This document shows, one piece after another, positions 1 to 9,354 of a stretch of DNA of 64,000 nt. The notes below the pieces were generated by a model. The model had not been told where the DNA came from and ran no database searches. It worked only from the letters and a program-made list of their open reading frames with translations. The stretch spans positions 35,297-99,296 of the forward strand of contig VBAT01000011.1 in the NCBI GenBank assembly GCA_005884665.1. Reading direction: 5' to 3'. Position 1 is the first letter of the stretch; each line of letters opens with the position of its first letter. The translations under genes and the position numbers were made by a program. This stretch comes from Bacteroidota bacterium. Lineage in GTDB: Bacteria > Bacteroidota > Bacteroidia > Chitinophagales > Chitinophagaceae.

Positions 1-333
1 GGAGACCTTATAAAATTTTACACTGGCAAGTATCGGTGCTATATTGGTATAACGATACTGTATACCGGAGATCGAAGCTGTTCCACTGGTATAGGTCTTT
101 GATTCTTCGCGTTGGTAGAATGTCTGCCATCCGGTCTCCAATCCAAATTCAAGATTGGGCTTTTGCCTCCTGTTAAATTCTATGTTAAAGCCGCGAAAAC
201 TCGTCTGGCCAATATAATCATGCAGGTTACCCATCGGTAAAGCAATGGGGTACGACATAACAAATGCATTATGCTGTGCCGTTACTGCCTGGCTGATCAA
301 CGCAACTGAAACTGCAAATAATATTCTTTTCAT
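1..333 (-). CDS. Outer-membrane beta-barrel-like protein, N-terminal part only (runs off window)
   Basis: Reverse ATG at 331-333 gives MKRILFAVSVALISQAVTAQHNAFV..., a signal peptide; open to window edge. Confidence 0.6.
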   Translation of the reverse strand, partial: MKRILFAVSVALISQAVTAQHNAFVMSYPIALPMGNLHDYIGQTSFRGFNIEFNRRQKPNLEFGLETGWQTFYQREESKTYTSGTASISGIQYRYTNIAPILASVKFYKVS

Positions 334-345
334 GACTGGTTTGTT

Positions 346-1002
346 TTAATTGATCTTCAGATAAGGTGATTGACTAAATGCCTGGTTGATAGCGGTGCCT
401 ATTCGGGCAGTGATACTGGAGGTGCTTCCTTCTGCCAGACCATTGAAGATAGCGGTCCATTCAACCGGAACATTTCCACCACTTGGGACTATCGCAGAAC
501 GGTCAACCATTTGTACTAACACAGTTCCGGAGCGATACCCACTTACATAGTACGGGGGATAATACCCGGGATAGTACCAGCCATAGCAATAACATCCGCT
601 GGGGTACCACCAACTCCAGTACCACCAGTCATAATAGTAGTAAATGTTGGTAGTTGTCATGGCTGACGCAAGAAGAACGACATCGGGGTTACTGGTCTTG
701 CTTACCCTTGTCCAACCGTTGGCAGTCATGTTTTGGTTAACGGCGGCCAATATTGCATTAGCATAAGTTTGATCAACAAAAGTCGGCTTATGATCGCCAT
801 CGGGATCATTGAACACATCGCCTGTGATCTTGATCACACTGTCAGGTATCGCATAAGTATGCTTGGCCTTGAAATCAAAATCCTGGTTGTAATTTGTCAA
901 AACCAGGTCAAGATCTTCGGCAAACTCTGCTCCCTTTGGATAACAACTGATCAACACGAACAGCGACACACATACGACCCATTGATAAAGTTTACTACGC
1001 AT
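346..1002 (-). CDS. DUF4136-like lipoprotein with aromatic-rich segment
   Basis: Lipobox LISCYP; YDFKAKHTYAIPDS and C-terminal pattern like DUF4136; YYYYDWWYWSWWYPSGCYCYGWYYPGYYPPYY. Confidence 0.75.
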   Translation of the reverse strand: MRSKLYQWVVCVSLFVLISCYPKGAEFAEDLDLVLTNYNQDFDFKAKHTYAIPDSVIKITGDVFNDPDGDHKPTFVDQTYANAILAAVNQNMTANGWTRVSKTSNPDVVLLASAMTTTNIYYYYDWWYWSWWYPSGCYCYGWYYPGYYPPYYVSGYRSGTVLVQMVDRSAIVPSGGNVPVEWTAIFNGLAEGSTSSITARIGTAINQAFSQSPYLKIN

Positions 1003-1257
1003 AAACAGAAATTTTTAATACTAACATTTAATTTTTTTTAAAAGAACGGAACGGATCGGCACTAGTTAAGTTTACCTATTGAAGTTACATCTCATCAAAT
1101 GAGTCCTCCAATCTTTGACTTCGTTATCAGCCAATATTTATAAAACTTGGCATTAGTTGCTTTTTTGTTATGTAGTTGTCATGTATTAATGCAGCGTTTC
1201 ATAAACATGCAGTCCTGCATTCGGTAAACGAAAGAATTCATCGAGGAAAACCACTTA

Positions 1258-2286
1258 TTAAAACTTATAGGATAAACTCACAGCTAACCCAAAGTCAAAA
1301 TTGCTGTTTCCCTGCGGTGGCTGGCTGTCGAAATTCGCATAAGGACTAAAAGTGAAATAAAAATAACGGATAAGTTGCCAGGAAAAACTGGTATTACTAT
1401 CATAGCGAACACGGCCCGTTTGCGTAAGTCCATAAAAAAGTGATTGGGTAGAATTGATCTGGATGTCCGGATGCCGGTATCTGAAAAAATCAAACTTGAT
1501 GATCAAAGGTATCTCGAGAAGCAGGCCGCTATTGGTACCAGAAGTGCTTTTCTCATTATTAAATACGAGACCGCTTAGCGCTAGCAGTTGCCAGTCTTTC
1601 TTCACAAACACCTTATTACCTCCTCCGACCATCTCCTGGATCCTTGAAGCGATAGACAGCTCGAGGTTTCTCTGGTAGCTTATGCTGGTGGCAACAAACC
1701 AGGCCTTCTTAAATGTATAGGCAACAAATAAACCTGCGTCCTCACGGTCTCTCGACAGCTTAGAAGAATCGATTGACTCAATGGCCGAGGCGGCCAGTTG
1801 GTATTCGAATAATTTCGTGACATATTTCACGTTTGAACTCAGGGTAATCTGTCCAAGATCGCTTGATTTGGCATAGCTGAAGCCGGCCGAAAGATTTCCA
1901 TGGAGCTGTTTGAAGAATTCTTTTTCTAAAGAAATGATCAGGTTGATATCTACTATTGGAGTACGAACCGTATCTCCATGGTCTAAAACGATATCTACCC
2001 ACCCATCCCTTCCTGATTCCTTGATCACCCCATAGTATTTTTCTTTCGTTTTCATTTCAATTTTAAACCGGCGATAGGTCTTTATCCTTTTAATCCTGTA
2101 TAATTTTACCTTCATCATTTTAAAAACGATTTCGTCGATGGTAATTTCACCCATTTGTCCATCCCGCACTTCGCCAATCAGGACCTGCCCGGTAGTTAAA
2201 AAGATTGAATCCCGTTCTTGTGCAAGGATTTTTGTGCACGGATTTATAAAAATCATCGCTAGAATTGCGGCCAATCGCCAAAACAT
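1258..2286 (-). CDS. DUF481-like outer-membrane protein
   Basis: Signal peptide, N-terminal small beta domain (TGQVLIGEVRDGQMGEITI), C-terminal beta-barrel; similar architecture to 23704..24846. Confidence 0.7.
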   Translation of the reverse strand: MFWRLAAILAMIFINPCTKILAQERDSIFLTTGQVLIGEVRDGQMGEITIDEIVFKMMKVKLYRIKRIKTYRRFKIEMKTKEKYYGVIKESGRDGWVDIVLDHGDTVRTPIVDINLIISLEKEFFKQLHGNLSAGFSYAKSSDLGQITLSSNVKYVTKLFEYQLAASAIESIDSSKLSRDREDAGLFVAYTFKKAWFVATSISYQRNLELSIASRIQEMVGGGNKVFVKKDWQLLALSGLVFNNEKSTSGTNSGLLLEIPLIIKFDFFRYRHPDIQINSTQSLFYGLTQTGRVRYDSNTSFSWQLIRYFYFTFSPYANFDSQPPQGNSNFDFGLAVSLSYKF

Positions 2287-2575
2287 ATCTATAAAGTTTG
2301 ATAATTTCCTGCCCTATTGGGCTGTATTATAGTAAAGACACGGCAGAACACCTGCATCTTGCACAGTTAACCAAAATAAGTCGCACATCTCTTTTAAACT
2401 GGCAAACTTGCGAACCACCCGCTAAAAAATTGAGGTATCTTAACTCTACGAATTGAGATACTTCTATTACTCATCTCTTTCTTTCACTTGCTGTTTCCCT
2501 CTATGGTTTACGTTGGCTACTGCTGCTAACTAAATTTTTTAGATCTATTTTATTTACTGAATCAAAAATTACTGT

Positions 2576-3193
2576 ATGGAAACAATCAGACAAAACAACG
2601 ACCCCATTACTGACCAGCTGATGCTGGAAAGGATTCGCGAAAACGATGACCATGCGTTTGACATGTTGTACAAAAAGTACTGGAAACCGCTTTTACATTT
2701 CGCGGCTTACTATATTAATGACAGGGACACTTGCGAAGAGATCACGCAGGAGTTATTCATACAACTCCACAACCGCCGACATACTTTACGGATCAATGCC
2801 TCTGTCGCTTCTTACCTGCATACCGCGTTGCGCAACAAGATATTCAACTATATCCGTGACCAGGCAGTTTATAAGAAACATATAAACATCGCTGCCCATA
2901 AATCTACCGGCTCACAGAACAACGTAGATCAGTTTATTTCCATGAAAGAACTCCAGGAAGAGATCTCGGTTTCTTTGAAATGCATGCCATTAAAATGCAA
3001 AGAAGTTTACCTGTTGCATGACCGCGATGATTTTACCGTAAAAAAAATTTCACAAATGTTAAGCCGGCCGGTAGATACCGTGGAGAAGCAACTTCGCCGG
3101 GCGAAAACTCATTTAAGAAATAGTTTGTTATCCTCTAATGAGTATGCAGCAAAGAACAAAATGCAAACTCTTTCCGGTCCTGTTTGCAGATAG
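2576..3193 (+). CDS. RNA polymerase sigma-70 factor, ECF subfamily
   Basis: Sigma-70 region 2 (FDMLYKKYWKPLLHFAAYYINDRDTCEEITQELFIQL) and region 4 (LPLKCKEVYLLHDRDDFTVKKISQMLSRPVDTVEKQLRRAKTHLR). Confidence 0.93.
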   Translation: METIRQNNDPITDQLMLERIRENDDHAFDMLYKKYWKPLLHFAAYYINDRDTCEEITQELFIQLHNRRHTLRINASVASYLHTALRNKIFNYIRDQAVYKKHINIAAHKSTGSQNNVDQFISMKELQEEISVSLKCMPLKCKEVYLLHDRDDFTVKKISQMLSRPVDTVEKQLRRAKTHLRNSLLSSNEYAAKNKMQTLSGPVCR

Positions 3194-3221
3194 AGATACT
3201 CAAAAGTATCTCTCTTTTTTT
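3192..3221 (+). terminator. Rho-independent terminator after the sigma factor
   Basis: Perfect stem AGAGATACT/AGTATCTCT, loop CAAA, followed by a T-run. Confidence 0.85.
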
Positions 3222-3417
3222 GTTGAGATATCTCTGAAAATCAACGCTGGCGGATTGTTATATTCTGAAGTGTCCTTACTGTGGGTGCAACCATAAATAA
3301 ATATTGTTTACCTGCTCCTGGTGCTTCGTTCACACTCCATCCTGGCTCCCCGGTAGCTCAACAGCTTTTGTTTAGCAACCAAATTTTAGTAAAGCGGCAA
3401 AATACTATATAATATAT

Positions 3418-3990
3418 ATGAAAGCATATTTATCTTTTAATCGCCTTTTACCTCTTGCTATAATAATCATAGCAATGTCCTGTGGTCCTTCATTGAAAGT
3501 AAATACGGACTATGACAAGAGTGTAAATTTTACCAGCTACAAAACGTTTTCCCTTTACAAAGCTGATGAGATCCATGATGCGATCAGTGAGCTCAATAAA
3601 GACCGTATAGCTAATGCCATACGGGCCGAGATGATAAAGAGGGGCTTCCAGGAAAATACCACTTCGCCGGATCTGCTGGTTAACCCGGTAGCCATTTTCA
3701 AAGACCGGACGTCCGTAAGCTCCACAACCAATTATTATGGCTATGGTGGCATGTATCGTCCTTATTATGGTGGAGGAGGTATGGTCAGCGGCACCACCAG
3801 TTATGATGTCCAGCACTACAAAGACGGTTCGCTGATCATAGATGTCCTGGATGCAAGTACAAAGAAGCTCATATGGCAGGGAGTTGGCAACAAAGAGATC
3901 GATGGCCCGGTTAAAGATCCCGATACCAATATCCCGAAAGCCGTAGCGGCTATCATGGCGGACTTTCCGCCGGGTAGCAAGAAAAAATAA
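3418..3990 (+). CDS. DUF4136-like lipoprotein
   Basis: Lipobox AMSCG; VNTDYDKSVNFTSYKTFSLY; LIIDVLDASTKKLIWQGVGNKEI. Confidence 0.85.
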   Translation: MKAYLSFNRLLPLAIIIIAMSCGPSLKVNTDYDKSVNFTSYKTFSLYKADEIHDAISELNKDRIANAIRAEMIKRGFQENTTSPDLLVNPVAIFKDRTSVSSTTNYYGYGGMYRPYYGGGGMVSGTTSYDVQHYKDGSLIIDVLDASTKKLIWQGVGNKEIDGPVKDPDTNIPKAVAAIMADFPPGSKKK

Positions 3991-4021
3991 AGTTCACGTA
4001 GCCATTTCCATTATACAACTC

Positions 4022-4342
4022 ATGCATATTGCAATGACTAGAAGAAGGTTCAGTGATGAGCAGAAACTGGAGATACTTCAAGAGGCGGAAAAGATAGGAG
4101 TTACCGCCGTGTTGCGTCTTCACAGTCTCTCTTATAGCGTATTTGCAAAATGGAGAGAGAAATTCAGGAATCCAGGTACCACCAAACAGGAAGCAGCCCT
4201 CTCGAATAAAGCCAGGTCTGAGTTGAAACAATTCATAGAAGAAAATGCCCGGTTGAAAAAAATTATTGCTGACCAGGCCCTGGAGCTCGAACGAAAGGAC
4301 GAAGAACTGAAGAAGAGCATTTCATTATATGGAAAACGATAA
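4022..4342 (+). CDS. Orphan IS3/IS911 OrfA-like (transposase HTH) protein
   Basis: RRRFSDEQKLEILQEAEKIGVTAVLRLHSLSYSVFAKWREKF plus leucine-zipper-like ENARLKKIIADQALELERKDEELKK; no OrfB downstream. Confidence 0.75.
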   Translation: MHIAMTRRRFSDEQKLEILQEAEKIGVTAVLRLHSLSYSVFAKWREKFRNPGTTKQEAALSNKARSELKQFIEENARLKKIIADQALELERKDEELKKSISLYGKR

Positions 4343-4384
4343 CCATTATAAATATTATTTAATTCACCAATTAAACTCCTTAAC

Positions 4385-4930
4385 ATGAAAAGGTATTCCC
4401 TACTGCCGGTTTTTATTTTGTTTTTTGTTCTATTGCGGGCTCAGGATAAAACCATCACCGGTACCAAACAGATATCTAAAAGCATGACGCCGCAACAGGT
4501 AATTGATTCATTGCATAAACATTTTCCTGACGCGAAATCCATACAATATTATAAGCCACCCGCCGATGCAGTACAAAGAGGCTGGAATATTACCGAACAG
4601 GACAACCTTGACGCGGGAGCGGAAATAGATTACTATACGATCAGCTTCAACAGGCAGGGACTCAAATACTATGGCCTTTACGAAAAAGATGGAACCCTGG
4701 TGAAAGCCAAGATCGAACAAAATGTAGAGAACCTTCCTGACACGATAAAGCATTCCTTAATGAATCTTTCAAAACAATATCCTGGCTATAAGGTTGTTTC
4801 CAAAAAGTATTATAAAAACCAGAATTATACTAAAAGCGAGGAATATTTTGAAGTAGTGGCGCAGAATGGCAATGCTAAAAAGACCTTATACTATAACAAT
4901 GAAGGAGCATTAGTAAAAGTCAAAGACTAA
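4385..4930 (+). CDS. Secreted PepSY-like hypothetical protein
   Basis: Signal peptide; repeated pattern of YY..G.......F / YYKNQNYTKSEEYFEVVAQNGNAKKTLYYNNEGALVKV. Confidence 0.6.
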   Translation: MKRYSLLPVFILFFVLLRAQDKTITGTKQISKSMTPQQVIDSLHKHFPDAKSIQYYKPPADAVQRGWNITEQDNLDAGAEIDYYTISFNRQGLKYYGLYEKDGTLVKAKIEQNVENLPDTIKHSLMNLSKQYPGYKVVSKKYYKNQNYTKSEEYFEVVAQNGNAKKTLYYNNEGALVKVKD

Positions 4931-4942
4931 ACTTGATTCCCC

Positions 4943-5230
4943 GTGAAGGCCATAATAAAAATAACAGGAAAGGAACCGGCATACCGGTTTACTGGAGCTC
5001 TATCGCTCATATTCCTTTCAACTTTCCTGTTATTTTTTCAAAACAATATTATCATAAAGGATCCAAATAACTCTTTGAGCCCTCCCACCCTGCCGGGCAT
5101 ATACATGCTCGTTTTCCATTTTTCTTATTTCCTGGTAATCGCCGCGTCTCTACAATCCACACGCCTGGCATTAATATCTGAGCAAAAGGGTGGCATACGG
5201 TCACGTTCCAGGATTACTAAAAACCGATGA
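4943..5230 (+). CDS. Small hypothetical membrane protein
   Basis: ORF of 95 aa with two predicted hydrophobic segments. Confidence 0.35.
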   Translation: MKAIIKITGKEPAYRFTGALSLIFLSTFLLFFQNNIIIKDPNNSLSPPTLPGIYMLVFHFSYFLVIAASLQSTRLALISEQKGGIRSRSRITKNR

Positions 5231-5264
5231 GTTAACAAATATCATTCATCTAAAATCAACAACT

Positions 5265-6047
5265 ATGTTAAGCAAATCAATGGCCTTTTATTCACTTCTC
5301 TTAGTTTCAGCTGTAGTACTATGTTCCTGTGGTACCAACAAAAAGCTGGAGGCCAGCCGTACCGAGGTAGCCCAGTTACAGACCGAGAATAGCCAGCTTA
5401 AGCAAAAGGTCCAAACCATGCAAAATGAAACGAACCAGCTCAAAGCAAATAACCAGGCAATGACTAATGAACATAATAAGTTAGCGGCGGACTACAGCAG
5501 CTATAAAACAAGTTGTGAAAAGACAAAGGAAGAATACGAAGAACTGAATGCTGCAATGATGTCTATGGCTGACGAAGCAGGAAGGCTCCAGGAAAGGCTC
5601 GATTCTGCAATGCAAGACTTTGAAAGCCGCGGCGTCGAAGTGTATGCCAAGGATCACCTGATCTATGTAAGTATGGAAGATAAACTCCTTTACAAAAGCG
5701 GAAGTTCATCACTAGGCACCGAAGGAAAAAAAGTATTGGGTACCCTGGCCTCTGTATTGAATGATTATCCGAAGCTGAAAGTAGTTGTTGTCGGCAATAC
5801 CGATACCATGCATGTAAAGGGAGTTGCGGACAATTGGTCATTGAGTACCGAAAGAGCGAATGGAGTTGTGCGTATACTCAGCAAAGATTACAACGTAGAT
5901 CCAGGACGTCTTACAGCAGCCGGAAAAGGAAAGTTCAGCCCTATTGCCAATAATTCAACCGAAGCCGGTAGAGCAAAGAACCGGAGAACTGATATCGTTC
6001 TGAATCCCGATTGGGACAGGCTTTGGGAAAGTGTGCAAAAGGAATAA
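5265..6047 (+). CDS. OmpA family lipoprotein with coiled-coil region
   Basis: ATG at 5265, lipobox LCSCG, coiled coil, OmpA C-terminal domain (VVVVGNTDTMHVKGVADNWSLSTERANGVVRIL...AAGKGKFSPIANNSTEAGRAKNRRTDIVL). Confidence 0.92.
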   Translation: MLSKSMAFYSLLLVSAVVLCSCGTNKKLEASRTEVAQLQTENSQLKQKVQTMQNETNQLKANNQAMTNEHNKLAADYSSYKTSCEKTKEEYEELNAAMMSMADEAGRLQERLDSAMQDFESRGVEVYAKDHLIYVSMEDKLLYKSGSSSLGTEGKKVLGTLASVLNDYPKLKVVVVGNTDTMHVKGVADNWSLSTERANGVVRILSKDYNVDPGRLTAAGKGKFSPIANNSTEAGRAKNRRTDIVLNPDWDRLWESVQKE

Positions 6048-7071
6048 GTCAACCGGTCGTCATCAAAATGATCAACCTGTGGTGAGAACCATTTTTTATC
6101 ATATATCGGTTTGCCTGGTGGTGTTTGTCGGCGGTTGCGACAGTAGCGGCCGGGATACAATACACTCCTTACCCTTTAATGATCCCCTCTCCTCCTGGAA
6201 TGAAGGGTCTCTGAAGAGGGCCGTTATAAGTTATGTAAGGAAAGTAACAGATAGCAGTTCCAAAGATTTTATTCCCGTTAATGACCGGATCGCCGCATTT
6301 GATAATGACGGCACTTTATGGGCGGAAAGACCTTATGTGCAGGAGTTATTTGCTTTTTACCGTGTAAAGAAAATGGTTGCGCAGGACCCATCCCTGGCTG
6401 TTAAGCAACCCTTCAAAGCAGTCATAGAAAATGATAAAAATTACTTCAGTAACGGTGGTGAGAATGCCGCCCTCCAATTGATCGCTGCAACACATACAGG
6501 GATGCCGGAAGACGAGTTTGAATTAGCCGTAAAAGATTTTTTCTCAACAGTAACATATCCGGGCCGCAATGTTTCCGTGGCCCGGATTATTTATCAGCCA
6601 CAGATCGAACTGCTGAATTATTTACGTGCCAATGGCTTCAAAATATTTATATGTACAGGGGGCACTATCGAATTTGTTAGAGGTATCTCTGAACAACTGT
6701 ATGGCGTTCCCAAATACCAGGTGATCGGTACCACCTTTAAGTATTCATACTCTGCAAGCAACCGAATGATCATTCGCGAGCCTTTGGTTGATCATATCAA
6801 TGATAAAGAGGAAAAACCGATAGGTATCCAGATGCATATTGGTCAGCGCCCTGTTTTTGCCTGTGGTAATGAAGGCGGAGCCGGAGATATAGAAATGTTG
6901 AAATATAGCCAGGGCAGTTCCTATCCTTCCTTCCAGTTGCTGATTAATCATGATGACTCAACGCGGGAATTTTTTTACCAGGAAAAAGATAGTGCTTCAT
7001 TAAGAGCAGCGGCAAGGAATGGGTGGCATGTTGTGAGTATGAAAAACGACTGGAAGCTGGTGTTTCCGTGA
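6031..7071 (+). CDS. HAD-superfamily phosphatase-like lipoprotein
   Basis: IAAFDNDGTLWAERPYVQE (motif I), ICTGGTIEFVRG (motif II); lipobox GGC. Exact start uncertain. Confidence 0.85.
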   Translation: MCKRNKSTGRHQNDQPVVRTIFYHISVCLVVFVGGCDSSGRDTIHSLPFNDPLSSWNEGSLKRAVISYVRKVTDSSSKDFIPVNDRIAAFDNDGTLWAERPYVQELFAFYRVKKMVAQDPSLAVKQPFKAVIENDKNYFSNGGENAALQLIAATHTGMPEDEFELAVKDFFSTVTYPGRNVSVARIIYQPQIELLNYLRANGFKIFICTGGTIEFVRGISEQLYGVPKYQVIGTTFKYSYSASNRMIIREPLVDHINDKEEKPIGIQMHIGQRPVFACGNEGGAGDIEMLKYSQGSSYPSFQLLINHDDSTREFFYQEKDSASLRAAARNGWHVVSMKNDWKLVFP

Positions 7072-7185
7072 GGGGCTGAATGAGGTCATTGCGAAGACCG
7101 GAGCACTCGATCTCGCTCTGTTTCTCCGCCCTGCGAAGACGCTGGATGCTGGGATCAGAATAGTAAATGAAATTCAATTCTATAA

Positions 7186-7584
7186 ATGGACAGGCAAAGC
7201 ATCATACAGTCAACTTATTTAAAAAACCGCTACACAATCAACGATAATAGCTGTGAAGAGGAGATTTGTGAATGCGATGTTGTAAAAACAGACCGGGAAA
7301 AAACACAATTGCGCAGCATCGCGATAATTGTGTTGTTGGCTTTCGCCTGTGCGTTGAGTTTAACTATCCTGAAAATAAATGCAGCGGAAACAGGCTTGCA
7401 AACTGACAAAGCCGAAACGATAGCTTGCGGTTTGCAAAGCGACAAGCAAACAAGGAAGAAAATTTTTTCATATAACGACTATCAATCAAACAAAAACAAC
7501 AATGGAAATTGTCCACACCCGTCCGCTTATTCAGTGCTGGGGTGTTGCAACGATTCGAAACGAAAAAAGAATCAGGTCTGTTAA
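7186..7584 (+). CDS. Hypothetical single-TM protein
   Basis: 132 aa ORF upstream of the sulfatase; one hydrophobic segment SIAIIVLLAFACALSLTIL. Confidence 0.3.
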   Translation: MDRQSIIQSTYLKNRYTINDNSCEEEICECDVVKTDREKTQLRSIAIIVLLAFACALSLTILKINAAETGLQTDKAETIACGLQSDKQTRKKIFSYNDYQSNKNNNGNCPHPSAYSVLGCCNDSKRKKNQVC

Positions 7585-7639
7585 ACCTTATTAGTATTTA
7601 AGCCAGTAAACAAATTTGATAACTATTAAAACTGAAAAA

Positions 7640-9247
7640 ATGGGTAAGAGTAATGGGAAACTAAAGAAACAACCGAACATTCTATTCATCATGAGCGATG
7701 ACATAGGCTGGTTCAATGCAAGCTGCTATCATAACGGTATAATGGGTTATCAAACTCCCAATATAGACCGTATTGCCAAAGAAGGGGCCCTGTTCACCGA
7801 CTTTTATGGACAGCAAAGTTGCACGGCGGGACGTGCAGCATTTATCACAGGTCAGTCGCCGATAAGAACGGGGCTTACAAAAGTTGGTTTGCCGGGAGCT
7901 ACCCTTGGTCTGAGTGCCGAAGATCCATCAGTAGGTCAATTCATGAAAGGCCTCGGTTATGCTACCGGACAGTTTGGCAAAAATCATTTAGGGGACCGCA
8001 ACGAACATTTGCCCACAGTTCATGGGTTTGATGAGTTCTTCGGAAACCTTTACCATCTAAACGCCGAAGAAGAGCCCGAGAATCCAGATTATCCGAAAGA
8101 CCCAAACTTCCGTAAAAAATTTGGTCCCCGCGGAGTGTTGAAATGTAAGGCAACCGATAAGGACAATACAACCGTTGATCCACAGTTCGGAAAAGTTGGC
8201 AAGCAGGTTATCGAAAATACCGGCCCGCTCGACACCAAACGTATGGAAACAGTAGATGAGGAATTCCTGGCTGCCGCGAAAAATTTTATTGGTCGTAAGA
8301 CAAAAGAAGGTGCGCCCTGGTTTTGCTATTTCAACACAACACGTATGCATATCTGGACGCATTTGAAGCCGTCCTCAAAAGGTAAGACAGGCCTTGGCGT
8401 ATATCCCGATGGCATGGTAGAGTTGGATGGTTATATCGGAGAATTATTGAAACAACTGGATGATCTTGGTGTGGCTGATAATACGATCGTTGTATTTACT
8501 ACTGACAATGGCGCCGAGGTGATGTCATGGCCGGACGGTGGAACTACTCCGTTCCGAGGTGAAAAAGATACAAATTGGGAAGGAGGATGGAGAGTACCAT
8601 GCGTGATGAGATGGCCAGGCGTTATTGAACCCGGTCGCGTGATCACTGATATTTGTTCATTACAGGATATGATCCCCACTTTCGCTGCTGCTGCTGGTGA
8701 GCCAGACCTGGTGGAAAAAGTTAAGAAAGGATATAAAATAGGCGATAAGACATTCAAAGTTCATCTCGACGGATATAACCTGATGCCTTTTCTGAGTGGC
8801 AAGGAAAAAGAATCGCCACGTAAAGGTTTCTTCTACTGGAGTGATGATGGTGACCTGATGGCGATCCGGGTAGGAAACTGGAAGATGCATTTTTTGCTGC
8901 AACATGGTCATGGCCTGCAAGTCTGGAATAAACCGCTGGAAGTGCTACGGGCTCCGCGAATGTTCAACTTGAGAAGCGATCCATTTGAGCGGGGAGATGT
9001 CGATGCGAGCGTTTTCTTTGACAAATGGTTTGCTGATAGGGCATTTTTATTGGTGCCGGCACAGGCAATCGTTTCAGAATTTCTCAAAACCTTCCAGGAA
9101 TTTCCCCCACGAGCAAAGTCTGCAAGCTTTGGCATTGACCAGGCTATGGAAAAATTAATGCCAAAGGATACCGGCTCAGAACCCAAAATGGTACCGCAGG
9201 AACCGAAAGGCAAGAAAAGCAAAGCAGAGTTGGCTGCGCATAATTGA
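7640..9247 (+). CDS. Arylsulfatase (type I sulfatase, S1/alkaline phosphatase fold)
   Basis: PNILFIMSDDIGW, FGly-type motif CTAGR in QQSCTAGRAAFITGQSPIRTGL, FTTDNGAE; ATG at 7640. Confidence 0.95.
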   Translation: MGKSNGKLKKQPNILFIMSDDIGWFNASCYHNGIMGYQTPNIDRIAKEGALFTDFYGQQSCTAGRAAFITGQSPIRTGLTKVGLPGATLGLSAEDPSVGQFMKGLGYATGQFGKNHLGDRNEHLPTVHGFDEFFGNLYHLNAEEEPENPDYPKDPNFRKKFGPRGVLKCKATDKDNTTVDPQFGKVGKQVIENTGPLDTKRMETVDEEFLAAAKNFIGRKTKEGAPWFCYFNTTRMHIWTHLKPSSKGKTGLGVYPDGMVELDGYIGELLKQLDDLGVADNTIVVFTTDNGAEVMSWPDGGTTPFRGEKDTNWEGGWRVPCVMRWPGVIEPGRVITDICSLQDMIPTFAAAAGEPDLVEKVKKGYKIGDKTFKVHLDGYNLMPFLSGKEKESPRKGFFYWSDDGDLMAIRVGNWKMHFLLQHGHGLQVWNKPLEVLRAPRMFNLRSDPFERGDVDASVFFDKWFADRAFLLVPAQAIVSEFLKTFQEFPPRAKSASFGIDQAMEKLMPKDTGSEPKMVPQEPKGKKSKAELAAHN

Positions 9248-9354
9248 ATGTAAAAATGAATAGGTAAATAAATCATGGAGCTGGGCGCAAATCCGGCTCC
9301 ATGAATTTCAGTTCTTACTATTCTTATCAGCTGGCTACAATTAAATATTTCAAT

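Noticed and set aside
733-1041. ORF on + strand opposite the DUF4136-like lipoprotein
   Set aside because: Antisense to a clear lipoprotein gene and without recognisable protein features
5190-5264. N-terminal 25 codons of the listed OmpA ORF
   Set aside because: Signal peptide and lipobox begin at the ATG at 5265; the extension overlaps the preceding ORF
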